64,000 bases of DNA, taken from contig NZ_JALHMP010000002.1 in NCBI RefSeq assembly GCF_022843985.1, positions 62,001 through 126,000 of the forward strand, read 5' to 3'. Position numbers and translations under genes: made by a program. This document shows, piece after piece, positions 7,630 to 16,513 of this stretch; positions within the stretch are counted from its first letter, which is position 1; the number at the start of each line of letters is the position of its first letter. Below the pieces are notes generated by a model, which searched no databases, had not been told where the DNA came from, and worked only from the letters and a program-made list of their open reading frames with translations. The DNA comes from Phreatobacter sp. (GTDB lineage Bacteria; Pseudomonadota; Alphaproteobacteria; Rhizobiales; Phreatobacteraceae).

Positions 7630-8535
7630 GTGTTCGATCGTCAGCTGGAGGCTTTCCGCGCTGTCATGATGACAGGCGGCATGACGGCAGGGGCCGAGGT
7701 GCTCCATGTCACCCAGCCCGCCGTCAGCCGCCTGATCCGCGACCTCGAATACAATCTGAAGATCCGTCTGTTCGAGCGCAGGGGGAACCAGTTGAGCCCG
7801 ACCCCCGAGGCGGTTGCCCTTCTCGCCGAGGTCGAACGGTCCTATCTCGGCCTCGAACATGTGAAGGCCTTCGCCGCGGATCTGAGGTCGGCAAGGGCAG
7901 GATCGTTGCGGGTGGCTGCCCTGCCGGCGCTGGCCTTGGGATTTCTGCCGTTCCTGATGGCCCGCTTCCGCGCGACACGGCCGGGCCTGGCGGTCCAGAT
8001 CGACGGCATTCCCTCGCATCTGGTCCTCGACCGTGTCGCCGGCGGCCAGTTCGACTTCGGCTTCGTAGCCGTACCGGCCGAACGCTCTTCGCTCGTCATG
8101 GCGCCGATGATGGCCCCGATCGTTGCCGTCGTCCCGACGGACCGCCGCCTCGCCCGATTGGCCGAGATTCGTGCTTCCGATCTCGCAGGCGAAGATGTCA
8201 TCCTGTTGGGGCGGGGCAGCTATCAGCGGCACATCATCGAGGTGGCCTTGGCCGGCATATCCATTCGATCCACGGTGGAGACACCGCTCTCCGCCATCGC
8301 CTGCGCCCTTGCCAGCGAAGGGGTCGGTATTGCCCTCGTCGAAGCCTATACGGCGCGGGCCTTCATTGGCCGCGGTGTCGTGGTCCTGCCGTTCCGTCCC
8401 GCCATTGATGCAGGGTTTTCGATCGTCACCGCACGGCAGCGGGCATTGTCCCAGGCCGCGAGAGACTTTCTGGACGTTGTCGAGGTTGGATCGGTTGACT
8501 ACCTGCGCCCGCTCATGGGGGCCATTCGGGGGTGA
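7630..8535 (+). CDS. LysR-family transcriptional regulator
   Basis: A 301-residue regulator with an N-terminal winged helix-turn-helix (AFRAVMMTGGMTAGAEVLHVTQPAVSRLIRDLE, written here in two parts: AFRAVMMTGGMTAGAEVL and HVTQPAVSRLIRDLE) followed by a periplasmic-binding-like sensor domain. The start is GTG, with GGAG 7 bases upstream; nearby ATGs are out of frame. It is divergent from the import-and-oxidation operon and the palindrome lies between them, so it most likely controls that operon, with the imported compound or a product as inducer. Confidence 0.92.
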   Translation: MFDRQLEAFRAVMMTGGMTAGAEVLHVTQPAVSRLIRDLEYNLKIRLFERRGNQLSPTPEAVALLAEVERSYLGLEHVKAFAADLRSARAGSLRVAALPALALGFLPFLMARFRATRPGLAVQIDGIPSHLVLDRVAGGQFDFGFVAVPAERSSLVMAPMMAPIVAVVPTDRRLARLAEIRASDLAGEDVILLGRGSYQRHIIEVALAGISIRSTVETPLSAIACALASEGVGIALVEAYTARAFIGRGVVVLPFRPAIDAGFSIVTARQRALSQAARDFLDVVEVGSVDYLRPLMGAIRG

Positions 8536-8715
8536 TGTCCCGGGAGTTGGTGGACATCGTCAGCCACTGGCCGCGCCCACCGCGGAGATTGGCGACGATC
8601 TGAACGCATGCGAGAATTTGGTTCTCGATCGCGACGTCACAGCCACCCGTCTGATGGTCGTGACGGCGCGATCCTGTCTGTTGCCGTCGCCTGACCGCGA
8701 TCCGGCCTGACCCGG

Positions 8716-9798
8716 TCAGGACTGGCCGGCCCGGCCCGGCCTGAGGTAGACCGCGATCGCCGTTATCAGGGTCAACGGGGCAACGAACCAGATCATTGCG
8801 AAGGTAAAGGTCGCCAGTGCCGCATGCTGTTCGGCCGCCATGATCAGGTAGGCCACGTAGAAGACGTAATAGGCCAGGAATACGGCCCCCTCCCAGCGCG
8901 CGATCTCGCGACCAGTCATGAAGATCGGAATGCAGGCAATGGCGGCAGCCAGCATGACCCAGGCGTCGAAGGCCAATATCGAAGGCGCGACGATGATCCC
9001 GCCAGTTCCGGCGACCAGACCCGACAGGCCCAGCACGCCAAGGATGTTGAAGACGTTGCTGCCGACAACATTGCCGACCGCGATGTCGCGTTCGCCCTTC
9101 AGCGCTGCGGTGATTGAGGTCGCCACTTCAGGCAGCGATGTGCCCGCTGCCACGATCGTCAGCCCTACAACCAGATCGCTGATCCCAAGCGCCTTGGCAA
9201 GGGCGACCGATGCGTCGACCAGCAACCGCGATCCGACCACCAGCAGCACGAGCCCGCCAGCGATCAGCGCAGCCTGCATCAGACGTGAATCGGCCCACCT
9301 GGCTCCGCTCAGGTCCAGCTCTTCCAAGCTTGCGCCATTGTCTGCCACCTGGTTGGCTCGGCGCGACTGCACCACCAGAAAGACCGTGTAGAGGATCAGC
9401 AGCAGGAACAAAAAGCCACCCTCGATCATGCTGATCGACAGGTCGTGCAGCATGACCAGCAACAGGACGGTAAGGCCGATCATGATCGGCACCTCCTGGC
9501 GGATGATCTGGCGGTTCACGACCAACGGTGCGATCAGTGCCGAGCAGCCGAGGATGAACAGCACGTTGAATATGTTGCTGCCGATCACATTGCCGATCGC
9601 GATATTGTTGTCGCCGCCCCAGACCGCGCCGACCGAAACCGCCATTTCCGGTGCGGAGGTGCCGAAGGCGACCACGGTAAGGCCGACCACCAGCGGTGAC
9701 AGGCCGACGGCCAGCGCTAGCCGCGACGCCCCCTGCACCAGAAACCTGGCACCCAGGACGAGCAGCACGAGACCGAAAGCGAAGAAAAGAAGAGTCAT
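8716..9798 (-). CDS. Calcium/sodium antiporter (CaCA family)
   Basis: A 360-residue membrane protein starting MTLLFFAFGL, with AAGGA-like ribosome binding upstream. It contains the two inverted alpha repeats of Na+/Ca2+ exchangers: VVAFGTSAPE (43-51) with GNVIGSNIFN (69-78), and IVAAGTSLPE with GNVVGSNVFN in the second half. About ten membrane spans with an acidic loop between the halves fit the YrbG-type family. It exchanges calcium for sodium or protons at the inner membrane. It stands alone between two gaps. Confidence 0.93.
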   Translation of the reverse strand: MTLLFFAFGLVLLVLGARFLVQGASRLALAVGLSPLVVGLTVVAFGTSAPEMAVSVGAVWGGDNNIAIGNVIGSNIFNVLFILGCSALIAPLVVNRQIIRQEVPIMIGLTVLLLVMLHDLSISMIEGGFLFLLLILYTVFLVVQSRRANQVADNGASLEELDLSGARWADSRLMQAALIAGGLVLLVVGSRLLVDASVALAKALGISDLVVGLTIVAAGTSLPEVATSITAALKGERDIAVGNVVGSNVFNILGVLGLSGLVAGTGGIIVAPSILAFDAWVMLAAAIACIPIFMTGREIARWEGAVFLAYYVFYVAYLIMAAEQHAALATFTFAMIWFVAPLTLITAIAVYLRPGRAGQS

Positions 9799-10476
9799 CC
9801 GGTCAAGTCCTTTTGCTCCGAGGCCGCGAACTCTGGTCGATGTAAGGCGGGAGCGGGAGTTCCGCCACCGGAAAGCGCCGGAAATCCGCCAAAGTGGCGA
9901 AGTGTTTGCGCCTTCGCGACGCCAAGGCGACCACGTCGAGCGTCGCCGGCCGACATTCTCCAAAATGGGCTTCCCATTGTCGGTCAAGTCGCCTGATTGT
10001 GGCCTTGGTGCCAGCTTTTTCGACCCCGGGAGGTGTCGGTTGTGCGGCCGCTAAACGGCCTCGCCCAAGCCCACCTGTGACGTTTTTCAACGTGGCGGAC
10101 GGACCTGTCCCGCCGCTTTCGTTCAGTTTGAGACCGGATCGCGGCCACCCGCGTAGCGGACGTGCTCGAAGGCGGCCGATGGCGGCGGGGATGGTAAGCA
10201 CCATCAGGCCGATGACGACCACCTCGGCCAACTGAAGGGTGATGGCGCGGACATGGCGGCCTGACCAGCCCGGCCAAAGCCGGCGTCGTGGTGGCTTCGC
10301 GAAGCTGCACCATGTCCAAGGACACGACCCGCGCGTGGATTCGTTGCTCTGCCCCTTGTCCCGCACAACCTCCCGACCGCCGTCGATCGGCCAGACGCAA
10401 AGACATCGTTGAATCCGCCGGGCTTAGGAAAAGTGCTAAATGTTGAAGCTAACGTCCAGAGCGATGTCCTGGCGAA
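9799..10476. other. Long gap (about 680 bases) without an assignable gene
   Basis: No frame here gives a convincing protein. A minus-strand frame (10366 to 9803, 187 codons) stays open and has a short hydrophobic stretch (AEVVVIGLMVLTIPAAIG) followed by arginine-rich sequence. It has no ribosome site and overlaps the antiporter's ribosome-site region. The composition changes to more AT at 10425-10460, probably the dusA promoter. The stretch could be repeat-derived or the remains of a decayed gene. Confidence 0.45.
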
Positions 10477-11523
10477 TTGACGGAAGCCCGCATGAACGCT
10501 GAGTTTAAGCCCGATCAGAGCCGGTGGCGGTTTTCGGTTGCGCCCATGATGGACTGGACGGACCGGCACTGCCGGTTCTTCCACCGAATCCTCTCGCGCC
10601 ACGCCCTGCTCTACACCGAGATGGTCACCGCCAATGCGGTGATCCATGGCGATCGCGAACGGCTGCTGGGCTTTGATACAGCCGAACATCCCGTGGCGCT
10701 GCAACTGGGCGGTGCCGATGCCGATGCGCTGGCCGAGGCGGCGCGGATCGGTGAGGCCTATGGTTATGACGAGATCAATCTCAATTGCGGCTGCCCGTCG
10801 GACCGCGTCCAGGGCGGCCAGTTCGGCGCCTGCCTGATGGCGGTTCCGGACCAGGTGGCGCGGGCCGTCGCCGCCATGAAGGCGGCCGTCGCGGTTCCGG
10901 TCACGGTCAAGTGCCGCATCGGCATTGACGACCAGGACCCCGAGGCGAGTCTCGATGCCTTTGCCGATGCCGTCGCCGCCGCCGGGGCCGATGCGCTGAT
11001 CGTCCATGCCCGCAAGGCCTGGCTGCAGGGTCTGTCGCCTCGGGAGAATCGCGAGATCCCCCCTCTCGACTACGACCGGGTGTTTCGCCTCAAGGCGCGC
11101 CTGCCGCACGTCCCCATCGCCATCAATGGCGGGATCGGCAGCCTCGCCGACGCGCAGAGCCTGCTCGCCGGGCGCCACGGAGTCCGGCTCGACGGCGTCA
11201 TGCTTGGCCGTGCCGCCTATCAGTCGCCGGCCCTGCTGCGCGAGGTCGACCCTGTCCTGTTCGATGCGACGCCGCCGGTCGCCGGGCTGGCCGAGGCCCT
11301 GGAAGCCTTCATCCCCTATTTGGAAGCGCGGCTGGCGGAAGGCGTTCGGCTGTCTGCCATGACCCGCCACATCCTCGGCCTGTTCCAGGCTGTTCCCGGT
11401 GCCCGCCAGTTCCGGCGCCATCTGTCGGTCGAGGCCGTGAAGCCGGGTGCCGATGCGCGGGTGCTGCGCGAGGCCCTCGACCTTGTCATCAACCGCCCGA
11501 CCGGATGCGAGATGGCCGCCTGA
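10477..11523 (+). CDS. dusA: tRNA-dihydrouridine(20/20a) synthase DusA
   Basis: A 348-residue flavoenzyme that reduces uridine 20/20a in the D-loop of tRNAs using FMN and NADPH. VAPMMDWTDRHCR at 21-33 and INLNCGCPSDRVQ around 100-112 (catalytic Cys106) are DusA-type family signatures; MMDWTDRH and GGQFGACLM separate it from DusB and DusC. A second possible start lies five codons in (MNAEFKP). It is a single gene with its own upstream gap, ending at a strong terminator hairpin. Confidence 0.95.
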   Translation: MTEARMNAEFKPDQSRWRFSVAPMMDWTDRHCRFFHRILSRHALLYTEMVTANAVIHGDRERLLGFDTAEHPVALQLGGADADALAEAARIGEAYGYDEINLNCGCPSDRVQGGQFGACLMAVPDQVARAVAAMKAAVAVPVTVKCRIGIDDQDPEASLDAFADAVAAAGADALIVHARKAWLQGLSPRENREIPPLDYDRVFRLKARLPHVPIAINGGIGSLADAQSLLAGRHGVRLDGVMLGRAAYQSPALLREVDPVLFDATPPVAGLAEALEAFIPYLEARLAEGVRLSAMTRHILGLFQAVPGARQFRRHLSVEAVKPGADARVLREALDLVINRPTGCEMAA

Positions 11524-11534
11524 CGGCGTGGAAC

Positions 11535-11567
11535 ATGACGGGGCGGCGCAGGGTGCCGCCCCGTCAT
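11535..11567. terminator. Bidirectional terminator between dusA and the small exported protein
   Basis: A perfect 13-base-pair stem: ATGACGGGGCGGC at 11535-11547 and its complement at 11555-11567 around a 7-base loop. It lies between two convergent genes, 12 bases past the dusA stop, and can serve both. No U-run follows, as is common in this GC-rich group. Confidence 0.75.
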
Positions 11568-11579
11568 GGGGCGGCGGGG

Positions 11580-11855
11580 TCAGCGCGCGACCCGGCGCTC
11601 GCAGTAATGGCCGCGCAGCAGTTCGAAGCCGCAGAGGGTGTTCTGCTCGCGCACCTGGCCCGGGCGGGGGATCGTCGTTCCGGGAACGGCCGCATGGGTC
11701 ACGGACGGCGCATCGTAGCCCATCGACCCGCCGCCGCCATCGCCCGCGCTGCCGCCGCCGCCGGCGGATTGCGCCATGGCGCCGGAAAGAGAGGAGCCAA
11801 GGCTGAGGGTGAGTACGGCGGCGAGGGCCACGGCCTTGAAGCGGGTGTTTGACAT
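11580..11855 (-). CDS. Small exported glycine-rich protein, unknown function
   Basis: A 91-residue protein starting MSNTRFKAVALAAVL, with an AAGGAG site 7 bases upstream. The signal peptide ends at SGAMAQ (29). The mature part has a glycine/serine run (SAGGGGSAGDGGGGSMG, about 30-46) and a C-terminal segment with two cysteines (75, 85) that could form a disulfide. The frame is open further upstream but arginine-rich and unlikely to be translated. I do not recognise the family. The mature form is only about 62 residues. Confidence 0.75.
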   Translation of the reverse strand: MSNTRFKAVALAAVLTLSLGSSLSGAMAQSAGGGGSAGDGGGGSMGYDAPSVTHAAVPGTTIPRPGQVREQNTLCGFELLRGHYCERRVAR

Positions 11856-12212
11856 GGAAATCTCCTTCGATCTGAGTGCGAAATGGACCCTGGTCGCGGA
11901 TCCAATGGGCTTGGGTCGCGGGTCCGGCGAAGAAGGTTCAAGGCGCTGGCGGCCGACGCGTCGCGCTCGGTGGTGCCTGCGCCGCCGGCCTCCCGTTGCA
12001 GCAGCCGTGCCGGAAGTGCCGTCCGCCGTGACGTCCCGGTCGTGCCGCGTCATTGCCGGCGGACGTCGCCCGTGGCGGCCCTCATTGCCCCGAAAGGGTG
12101 CCAGTCGCAGGGGCTGTCACACCGATGCCCCGGCTCGCACAGCCGCCGCGCGCGTCTGCGACTTGCCGCGCCGGGCTGAGAGGGAGTAAGTCGCGCGCTT
12201 CCTGCGGCGCGG
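11856..12212. other. Divergent gap between the small exported protein and the TauE/SafE gene
   Basis: About 357 GC-rich bases between divergently transcribed genes; promoters for both must lie here. I see no clear operator, conserved RNA element or additional gene. Confidence 0.5.
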
Positions 12213-13085
12213 ATGTCCCCCATGTTCTTCGGCGTTCCCTTCGATCAACTGGCCATTCTCGCCATCGGGCTGCTGGCGGCCGGTGCGATCACCGGCATCC
12301 TCGCGGGTGTCTTCGGCGTCGGCGGCGGCGCGGTCATCGTGCCGGTGCTCTACGAACTGTTCGGTGTCGTCGGCGTGCCGCTGGAACTGCGCATGGCGCT
12401 GGCCGTGGGCACCTCCCTCGCCATCATCATCCCGACCTCCATCCGTTCGTTCCAGGCGCACAAAGCCAAGGGCGCCGTGGATATGGAGATCCTGCGCGCC
12501 TGGGCCATTCCGGTGGTCATTGGTGTCATCATCGGTTCGCTGCTGGCGCGCTATGCGCCGCCGGCGGTCTTCAAGGCCGTCTTCGTCTTCGTCGCCGGCC
12601 TGTCGGCCTGGCGCCTGCTCACCGGCAAGGAGCTGAACTTCGGCACCGGCATGCCCGGTCGCGTCGGCATGATCGCCTCGGGCGGCGTCATCGGCGTGCT
12701 GTCGAGCCTGATGGGCATTGGCGGCGGCCAGCTCGGCAATCTCGTCATGATGGCCTATGGCCGTTCGATCCATAATGCCGTCGCCACGTCCTCGGGTCTC
12801 GGCGTGCTCATCTCCATCCCCGGCGCCCTCGGCTATATCTATGCCGGCTGGCCGAAGGCTGCGGAATTTCCTGCCGTCGCGGCAATCCAGTTTCCCTTCG
12901 CGCTGGGCTATGTCTCGCTGATCGGCTTCCTGCTCTTCATCCCCACCTCGATGTGGACAGCCCCGCTCGGCGCGCGCCTCGCCCATTCCCTGCCCAAGCG
13001 CAAGCTGGAACTGTCCTTCGGCATCTTCCTGCTCATTGTCTGCCTGCGCTTCTCCTGGGATCTCGTCACCCGCGGCCTCGGCTGA
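12213..13085 (+). CDS. TauE/SafE-family sulfite/organosulfonate exporter-like permease
   Basis: A 290-residue membrane protein with about eight hydrophobic segments. The two family repeats are visible: GAITGILAGVFGVGGGAVIVPVL (given as GAITGILAGVFG and VGGGAVIVPVL, residues 22-45) and MIASGGVIGVLSSLMGIGGG in the second half. The family moves sulfite, sulfoacetate or similar anions out of the cell; the true substrate cannot be told from sequence. A start three codons later (MFFGV) is equally possible. The neighbours give no pathway hint. Confidence 0.88.
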   Translation: MSPMFFGVPFDQLAILAIGLLAAGAITGILAGVFGVGGGAVIVPVLYELFGVVGVPLELRMALAVGTSLAIIIPTSIRSFQAHKAKGAVDMEILRAWAIPVVIGVIIGSLLARYAPPAVFKAVFVFVAGLSAWRLLTGKELNFGTGMPGRVGMIASGGVIGVLSSLMGIGGGQLGNLVMMAYGRSIHNAVATSSGLGVLISIPGALGYIYAGWPKAAEFPAVAAIQFPFALGYVSLIGFLLFIPTSMWTAPLGARLAHSLPKRKLELSFGIFLLIVCLRFSWDLVTRGLG

Positions 13086-13100
13086 CGGCGGCTTCAGCCG
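13078..13100. terminator. Small hairpin spanning the convergent gene ends
   Basis: CGGCTGA at 13079-13085 and TCAGCCG at 13094-13100 form a 7-base-pair stem that includes the stop codons of the TauE-like gene and the beta-lactamase gene. It is a possible shared terminator, without a U-run. Confidence 0.4.
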
Positions 13101-13897
13101 TAGACGCGAAGCAGCTTCAGCGCGGCGCGTCCGATCTCCAGCCGCTTCGGCGCCATGGCGCTATGCGGCATGTCCATGTTGAGTGTGAAGGCATGGATGC
13201 GGCTGCCGCGCTCGACCCATCCGGTCCACCAGCCGATCGACGTCTGGCCGCGCCGCACGAACCAGCCGGTCTTGCCATAGAGGGTCGCGCCGCCGGCGCT
13301 TTCCAGCCGGACGATGTCGTGAACGAGTGTCTGGGCGCGCGTCGAGGCCGGCAGGACCGTCTGCGCCAGACGCAGGTTGAACCTTGCTTCCTCGATGGCA
13401 CTGATGGCCAGCGGGCCGTCGAGCCAGAAGCGGTCCACGACCATGCCGGGGTCGCGGCTGCCGTAGTCGAGCCTCGCCAGCCAGTCCCGGTAGCGCCCCA
13501 GGCCGACCCGCCGGGCGAGTCCCTGGAAGACCGGCACGTTGGAGATCGCCATGGCGTCGCGCAGCGACATGTCCCGCGCCCAGGCAGGGTTGCGGATGCG
13601 ACCGCCGCCATAGGGCTGGACGGCATCGGGGTCGGCCACGGCGCCCGTCTCGAAAGCAATGAGACTGTTGGGGATCTTGAACGTCGAGGCAGGCACGAAG
13701 CGGCGTGTGGCCCGTGCAGCATCGGCGAGCACGGTCTCCTCATGCGACGCGCCGAGCAGGGCAAAGGTCCCGCTCACCCCGTTCTGGAGGAAGAGGTCGC
13801 GGAGATCCGGACGCTCCGGCGCTGTGGCGCGGGAGGGCGCGGCTGGCAGTATCGCGGCGAGAGCGAGGGTGTCGCGGCGGGTAAGAGCAACCGGCAT
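13094..13897 (-). CDS. Class D (OXA-type) beta-lactamase family serine hydrolase
   Basis: A 267-residue exported protein. It shows the class D catalytic set: S71-T-F-K74 (nucleophile and carboxylatable lysine), S119-N-V121, the tryptophan in RFWLDGPLAIS (W158) that shields the lysine, and K209-T-G211. The family's YGN motif reads YGS (145-147) here. The N-terminus (RRDTLALAAILPAA) resembles a Tat-type leader. It probably hydrolyses penicillin-like beta-lactams in the periplasm, though activity and spectrum are not readable. It is a lone chromosomal gene with no mobile element nearby, so it looks intrinsic. Confidence 0.9.
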   Translation of the reverse strand: MPVALTRRDTLALAAILPAAPSRATAPERPDLRDLFLQNGVSGTFALLGASHEETVLADAARATRRFVPASTFKIPNSLIAFETGAVADPDAVQPYGGGRIRNPAWARDMSLRDAMAISNVPVFQGLARRVGLGRYRDWLARLDYGSRDPGMVVDRFWLDGPLAISAIEEARFNLRLAQTVLPASTRAQTLVHDIVRLESAGGATLYGKTGWFVRRGQTSIGWWTGWVERGSRIHAFTLNMDMPHSAMAPKRLEIGRAALKLLRVYG

Positions 13898-14018
13898 GTT
13901 GAGCGACCCATGGGAGATAGAGCGCGGCGCTGGCCCCCGGTCACGCCGCTGACTGGGTCATCACCAGGCTTGGCGGCGGTTGCAGGGACTGTCGCATCGT
14001 CACAGCCCGCAGACCGCC

Positions 14019-15542
14019 CTAGCGCAGGATGATGCGTCCTTCGAGGCGCGGCGTGATGGTGCCCAGCGCCCGTAGATGCGTCATCAGGTCGGAGGCGACC
14101 AGCTTTCCCTGGACGTCCTTGTCGGGCGCCCTGAGGCCGAGCATCGTATAGCCGTCGCCGCCGCGCAGCATGAAGTCGTTGGTCGCGACGGTGTAGATGC
14201 GGTCGTCGTCCAGCGGCTGCCCCGCCACCTGCACGGAGACGACGCGGCCGCCGGGCGGCCGCCTCGCATCGACTTCGACCGTCAGGTTGGCGACATGGGG
14301 GAAGCGTCCGGCGCGCTGCTCCACCTGGCTGACACCGTTTTCCAGCGCCTGGCGCAGGTCCGCGCCGGACACCTTGGCGACGACGGTGCGGTTGCCGAAA
14401 GGCAGTTCGCTCAGCGCATCGCGCCGCGTGAAGCGATGTCCGGCCGGATAGATCCGGTTGCCACGGATGGCGCCGCCATTGGTCAGTCCGACATCGGCGC
14501 CCGTCGCCCGCCGCATGGCGTCGGCCACGAGATTGCCTATCGGCTGTTCGCCCGAGCGCACCGAGGCCGTTCGCGTATCGAGTTCCCCTGTAATCGTGGC
14601 GATCTCGACGTCGAGTTCCTCCGACAGGACCTGCTCATATTGCCTGACCCGCGCCAGCGTTGTGGGATCGGGCGTCACGCCGCGGCTGTCATTGACGCGG
14701 AAGGCGGGAGTGAAGGCGGTGCGCGTCACGCCCTCCGCCGTCACCTTCGTCAGCGTCAGGTCGACGGCGGTAACGTAGTAGCCCTCCTCCGAACTCTCGA
14801 TCATGACGGTGCGCCCGTCATAGGTGATGGCGAGGTCATGGTCGTGGCCGGTCAGCAGCACGTCGACGAGCCGGGAGCGGACGATCGCGTCATCCTCGCG
14901 GCGGTCGGTATGGGTGCAGCAGACGATGAGGTCCGCGCCCTCGCGTCGAAGGCGCTCCGCCTCGCGCCGCACGGTCTCCATGGTCGGCAGGAAGCGGATG
15001 TCGCCGGTGGAGGACACTTCCGGCGTGTTGGGCAGCGCAATGCCGAACACGCCGAGTTTCACCACCCCGAAGTCGAAGATGCGTCCGTCCTCGTGCCCCG
15101 GCAGGATCGACCCGTCGGCGGCCCGCATGTTGGAGGCATACCAGGGGAAGCGCGCTTCCTGGCGCCGCCTGGCATAGGCCTCGGGGCCGAAGTCGAACTC
15201 GTGGTTGCCGGGAACGAAGAGGTCGGGCGGGGCGATGTTGCAGAGCTCGACCGTATGCGCGCCCTGGTCGAAGCCGGACATCAGCGAGGGCGAGAACATG
15301 TCGCCGGCATGGACATAGAGCAGCGGCACGCCCCGCGCCCGTTCCGACTTGACGATGGCGTTCAGCCGGGCGAAGCCGCCACGTCCGCCCTCCTCGCCCA
15401 TCTTGTAGATGTCGTTGACGAGCAGCAGCGTCACGATGGGCGTGCCGGCGGCGACCTGCGCCTGTGAAGCGGTGCCACCGAGGGCGGCAAGCCCAGCCCC
15501 GATGCCGGCTGTCAGGGTGTCGCGGCGCGAGATGTGGCTCAT
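14019..15542 (-). CDS. 5'-nucleotidase / UshA-type metallophosphatase, Tat-exported
   Basis: A 507-residue protein starting MSHISRRDTL; SRRDTLTAG plus a hydrophobic stretch is a twin-arginine leader. The calcineurin-like metal centre is visible as LVNDIYKM, YVHAGDMFSP, VPGNHEFDFG and LTGHDHDLA. The C-terminal 5'-nucleotidase domain carries NGGAIRGNR and VATNDFMLRGGDGY. It likely strips phosphate from nucleotides or other phosphoesters in the periplasm. The chosen ATG has GAGG 7 bases upstream; the frame's extra 17 upstream codons are less likely. It follows the protease gene on the same strand after 57 bases. Confidence 0.92.
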   Translation of the reverse strand: MSHISRRDTLTAGIGAGLAALGGTASQAQVAAGTPIVTLLLVNDIYKMGEEGGRGGFARLNAIVKSERARGVPLLYVHAGDMFSPSLMSGFDQGAHTVELCNIAPPDLFVPGNHEFDFGPEAYARRRQEARFPWYASNMRAADGSILPGHEDGRIFDFGVVKLGVFGIALPNTPEVSSTGDIRFLPTMETVRREAERLRREGADLIVCCTHTDRREDDAIVRSRLVDVLLTGHDHDLAITYDGRTVMIESSEEGYYVTAVDLTLTKVTAEGVTRTAFTPAFRVNDSRGVTPDPTTLARVRQYEQVLSEELDVEIATITGELDTRTASVRSGEQPIGNLVADAMRRATGADVGLTNGGAIRGNRIYPAGHRFTRRDALSELPFGNRTVVAKVSGADLRQALENGVSQVEQRAGRFPHVANLTVEVDARRPPGGRVVSVQVAGQPLDDDRIYTVATNDFMLRGGDGYTMLGLRAPDKDVQGKLVASDLMTHLRALGTITPRLEGRIILR

Positions 15543-15599
15543 CGTGACCTCATGTTCGGGCGGACAATGACGCCGCTGCGGCGGCCCTGGCAAGAGGCC

Positions 15600-16316
15600 T
15601 CAACTGCGACCACGCAGCACCATGCGCCCGCCGCGCACCTCGTAGCTTTCGAGCCGGTCGAGGAATGTGTGGCCGAGCAGGCTCGTCGTCAGGGCACCCG
15701 GCCGGGCCACCAGCGCCCGCACGTTGCGCTCGACGATCGGGCCGATCGCGACCATCTCCACCATGGTGGCGGCGGTGAGCGACTGTCCGTTGGCGGTCTG
15801 GACGGGTACGTTGAAGGACAGGTCCTCGACCCGGATGCCGGCGCGGCGCGCATCGGCCTCGGTAAGGACCAGGGCCGAGGCGCCGGTATCGACCAGCATG
15901 GGCGTCGCCCGCGATCCGTTCAGCGTGACGCGCACCACATATGTGCCGCCGCCACCACGCGGCACCGTCACCTCGCGCGTGCCGGTGACGCCCTCAGCGC
16001 CCATGCCGGGAACGAGATTGGCGAGGACCCGCCGGCCCACCGCCTCGAACTCGTAGCGATAGGTGTAGATCACTCCCAGGAAGGCGAAGATGGCGAGCCA
16101 GGCGATCACCGCCTGCAGCGCGTCACCCGCCCGGCCACGGAACAGGCCCATGACGCTGGCACCGCTGAGCGTGGCCAGCATCAGGAGGCCGACCAGAGCG
16201 CCCCAGTCGCCAGCATCGAGATTGCCGGTGGCGAGGCCGCCGGATCGCACCGCGGCGACGACCACCAGCAGCACCACGCTGCCGAGCAGGATCCAGAGCA
16301 CCATGCGCGATGTCAT
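15600..16316 (-). CDS. Membrane-anchored retropepsin-like aspartic protease (TIGR02281 type)
   Basis: A 238-residue protein with hydrophobic segments near 6-24, 36-57 and 68-85, followed by a soluble domain with the retropepsin active-site motif MLVDTGASALVL (D143-T-G) and a later GLLGHTFLDRL-like LLGHTFLDRLE segment. The single DTG implies a dimer, as in viral proteases. Rhizobial homologues include perP-like and clan AA membrane proteases. Its start overlaps the DUF1289 gene stop by 4 bases. Confidence 0.88.
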   Translation of the reverse strand: MTSRMVLWILLGSVVLLVVVAAVRSGGLATGNLDAGDWGALVGLLMLATLSGASVMGLFRGRAGDALQAVIAWLAIFAFLGVIYTYRYEFEAVGRRVLANLVPGMGAEGVTGTREVTVPRGGGGTYVVRVTLNGSRATPMLVDTGASALVLTEADARRAGIRVEDLSFNVPVQTANGQSLTAATMVEMVAIGPIVERNVRALVARPGALTTSLLGHTFLDRLESYEVRGGRMVLRGRS

Positions 16317-16513
16317 GCCCGCCGCTCCAGGGCGCTCAGGCGGCGGGGCAGGTCGGCCATCACGGCGCGGCGCTGCTCACCGCTCATGGCGAGCCAGCCG
16401 CCGATCTCGGCGGCGGTGCGGCCGCAGCCCTCGCAAAGGCCATGGACCGGATCGAGGCGGCAAAGCCTGATGCAGGGGCTCTCGATGGCGGGCGGCGGCT
16501 TGAAGGCGTTCAT
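16313..16513 (-). CDS. DUF1289 small cysteine protein
   Basis: A 66-residue protein with the DUF1289 pattern SPCIRLCRLDPVHGLCEGCGRT; cysteines 14, 18, 27 and 30 probably bind a metal ion or iron-sulfur centre. The tail (IGGWLAMSGEQRRAVMADLP) is also typical of the family. Its function is not established. It overlaps both neighbours by 4 bases, so cobS, this gene and the protease are translationally coupled. Confidence 0.88.
   Translation of the reverse strand: MNAFKPPPAIESPCIRLCRLDPVHGLCEGCGRTAAEIGGWLAMSGEQRRAVMADLPRRLSALERRA

Noticed and set aside
9803-10366. 187-codon minus-strand frame before dusA
   Set aside because: It overlaps the antiporter's ribosome-site region, has no start signal and no recognisable domain; kept only as an orphan stretch.
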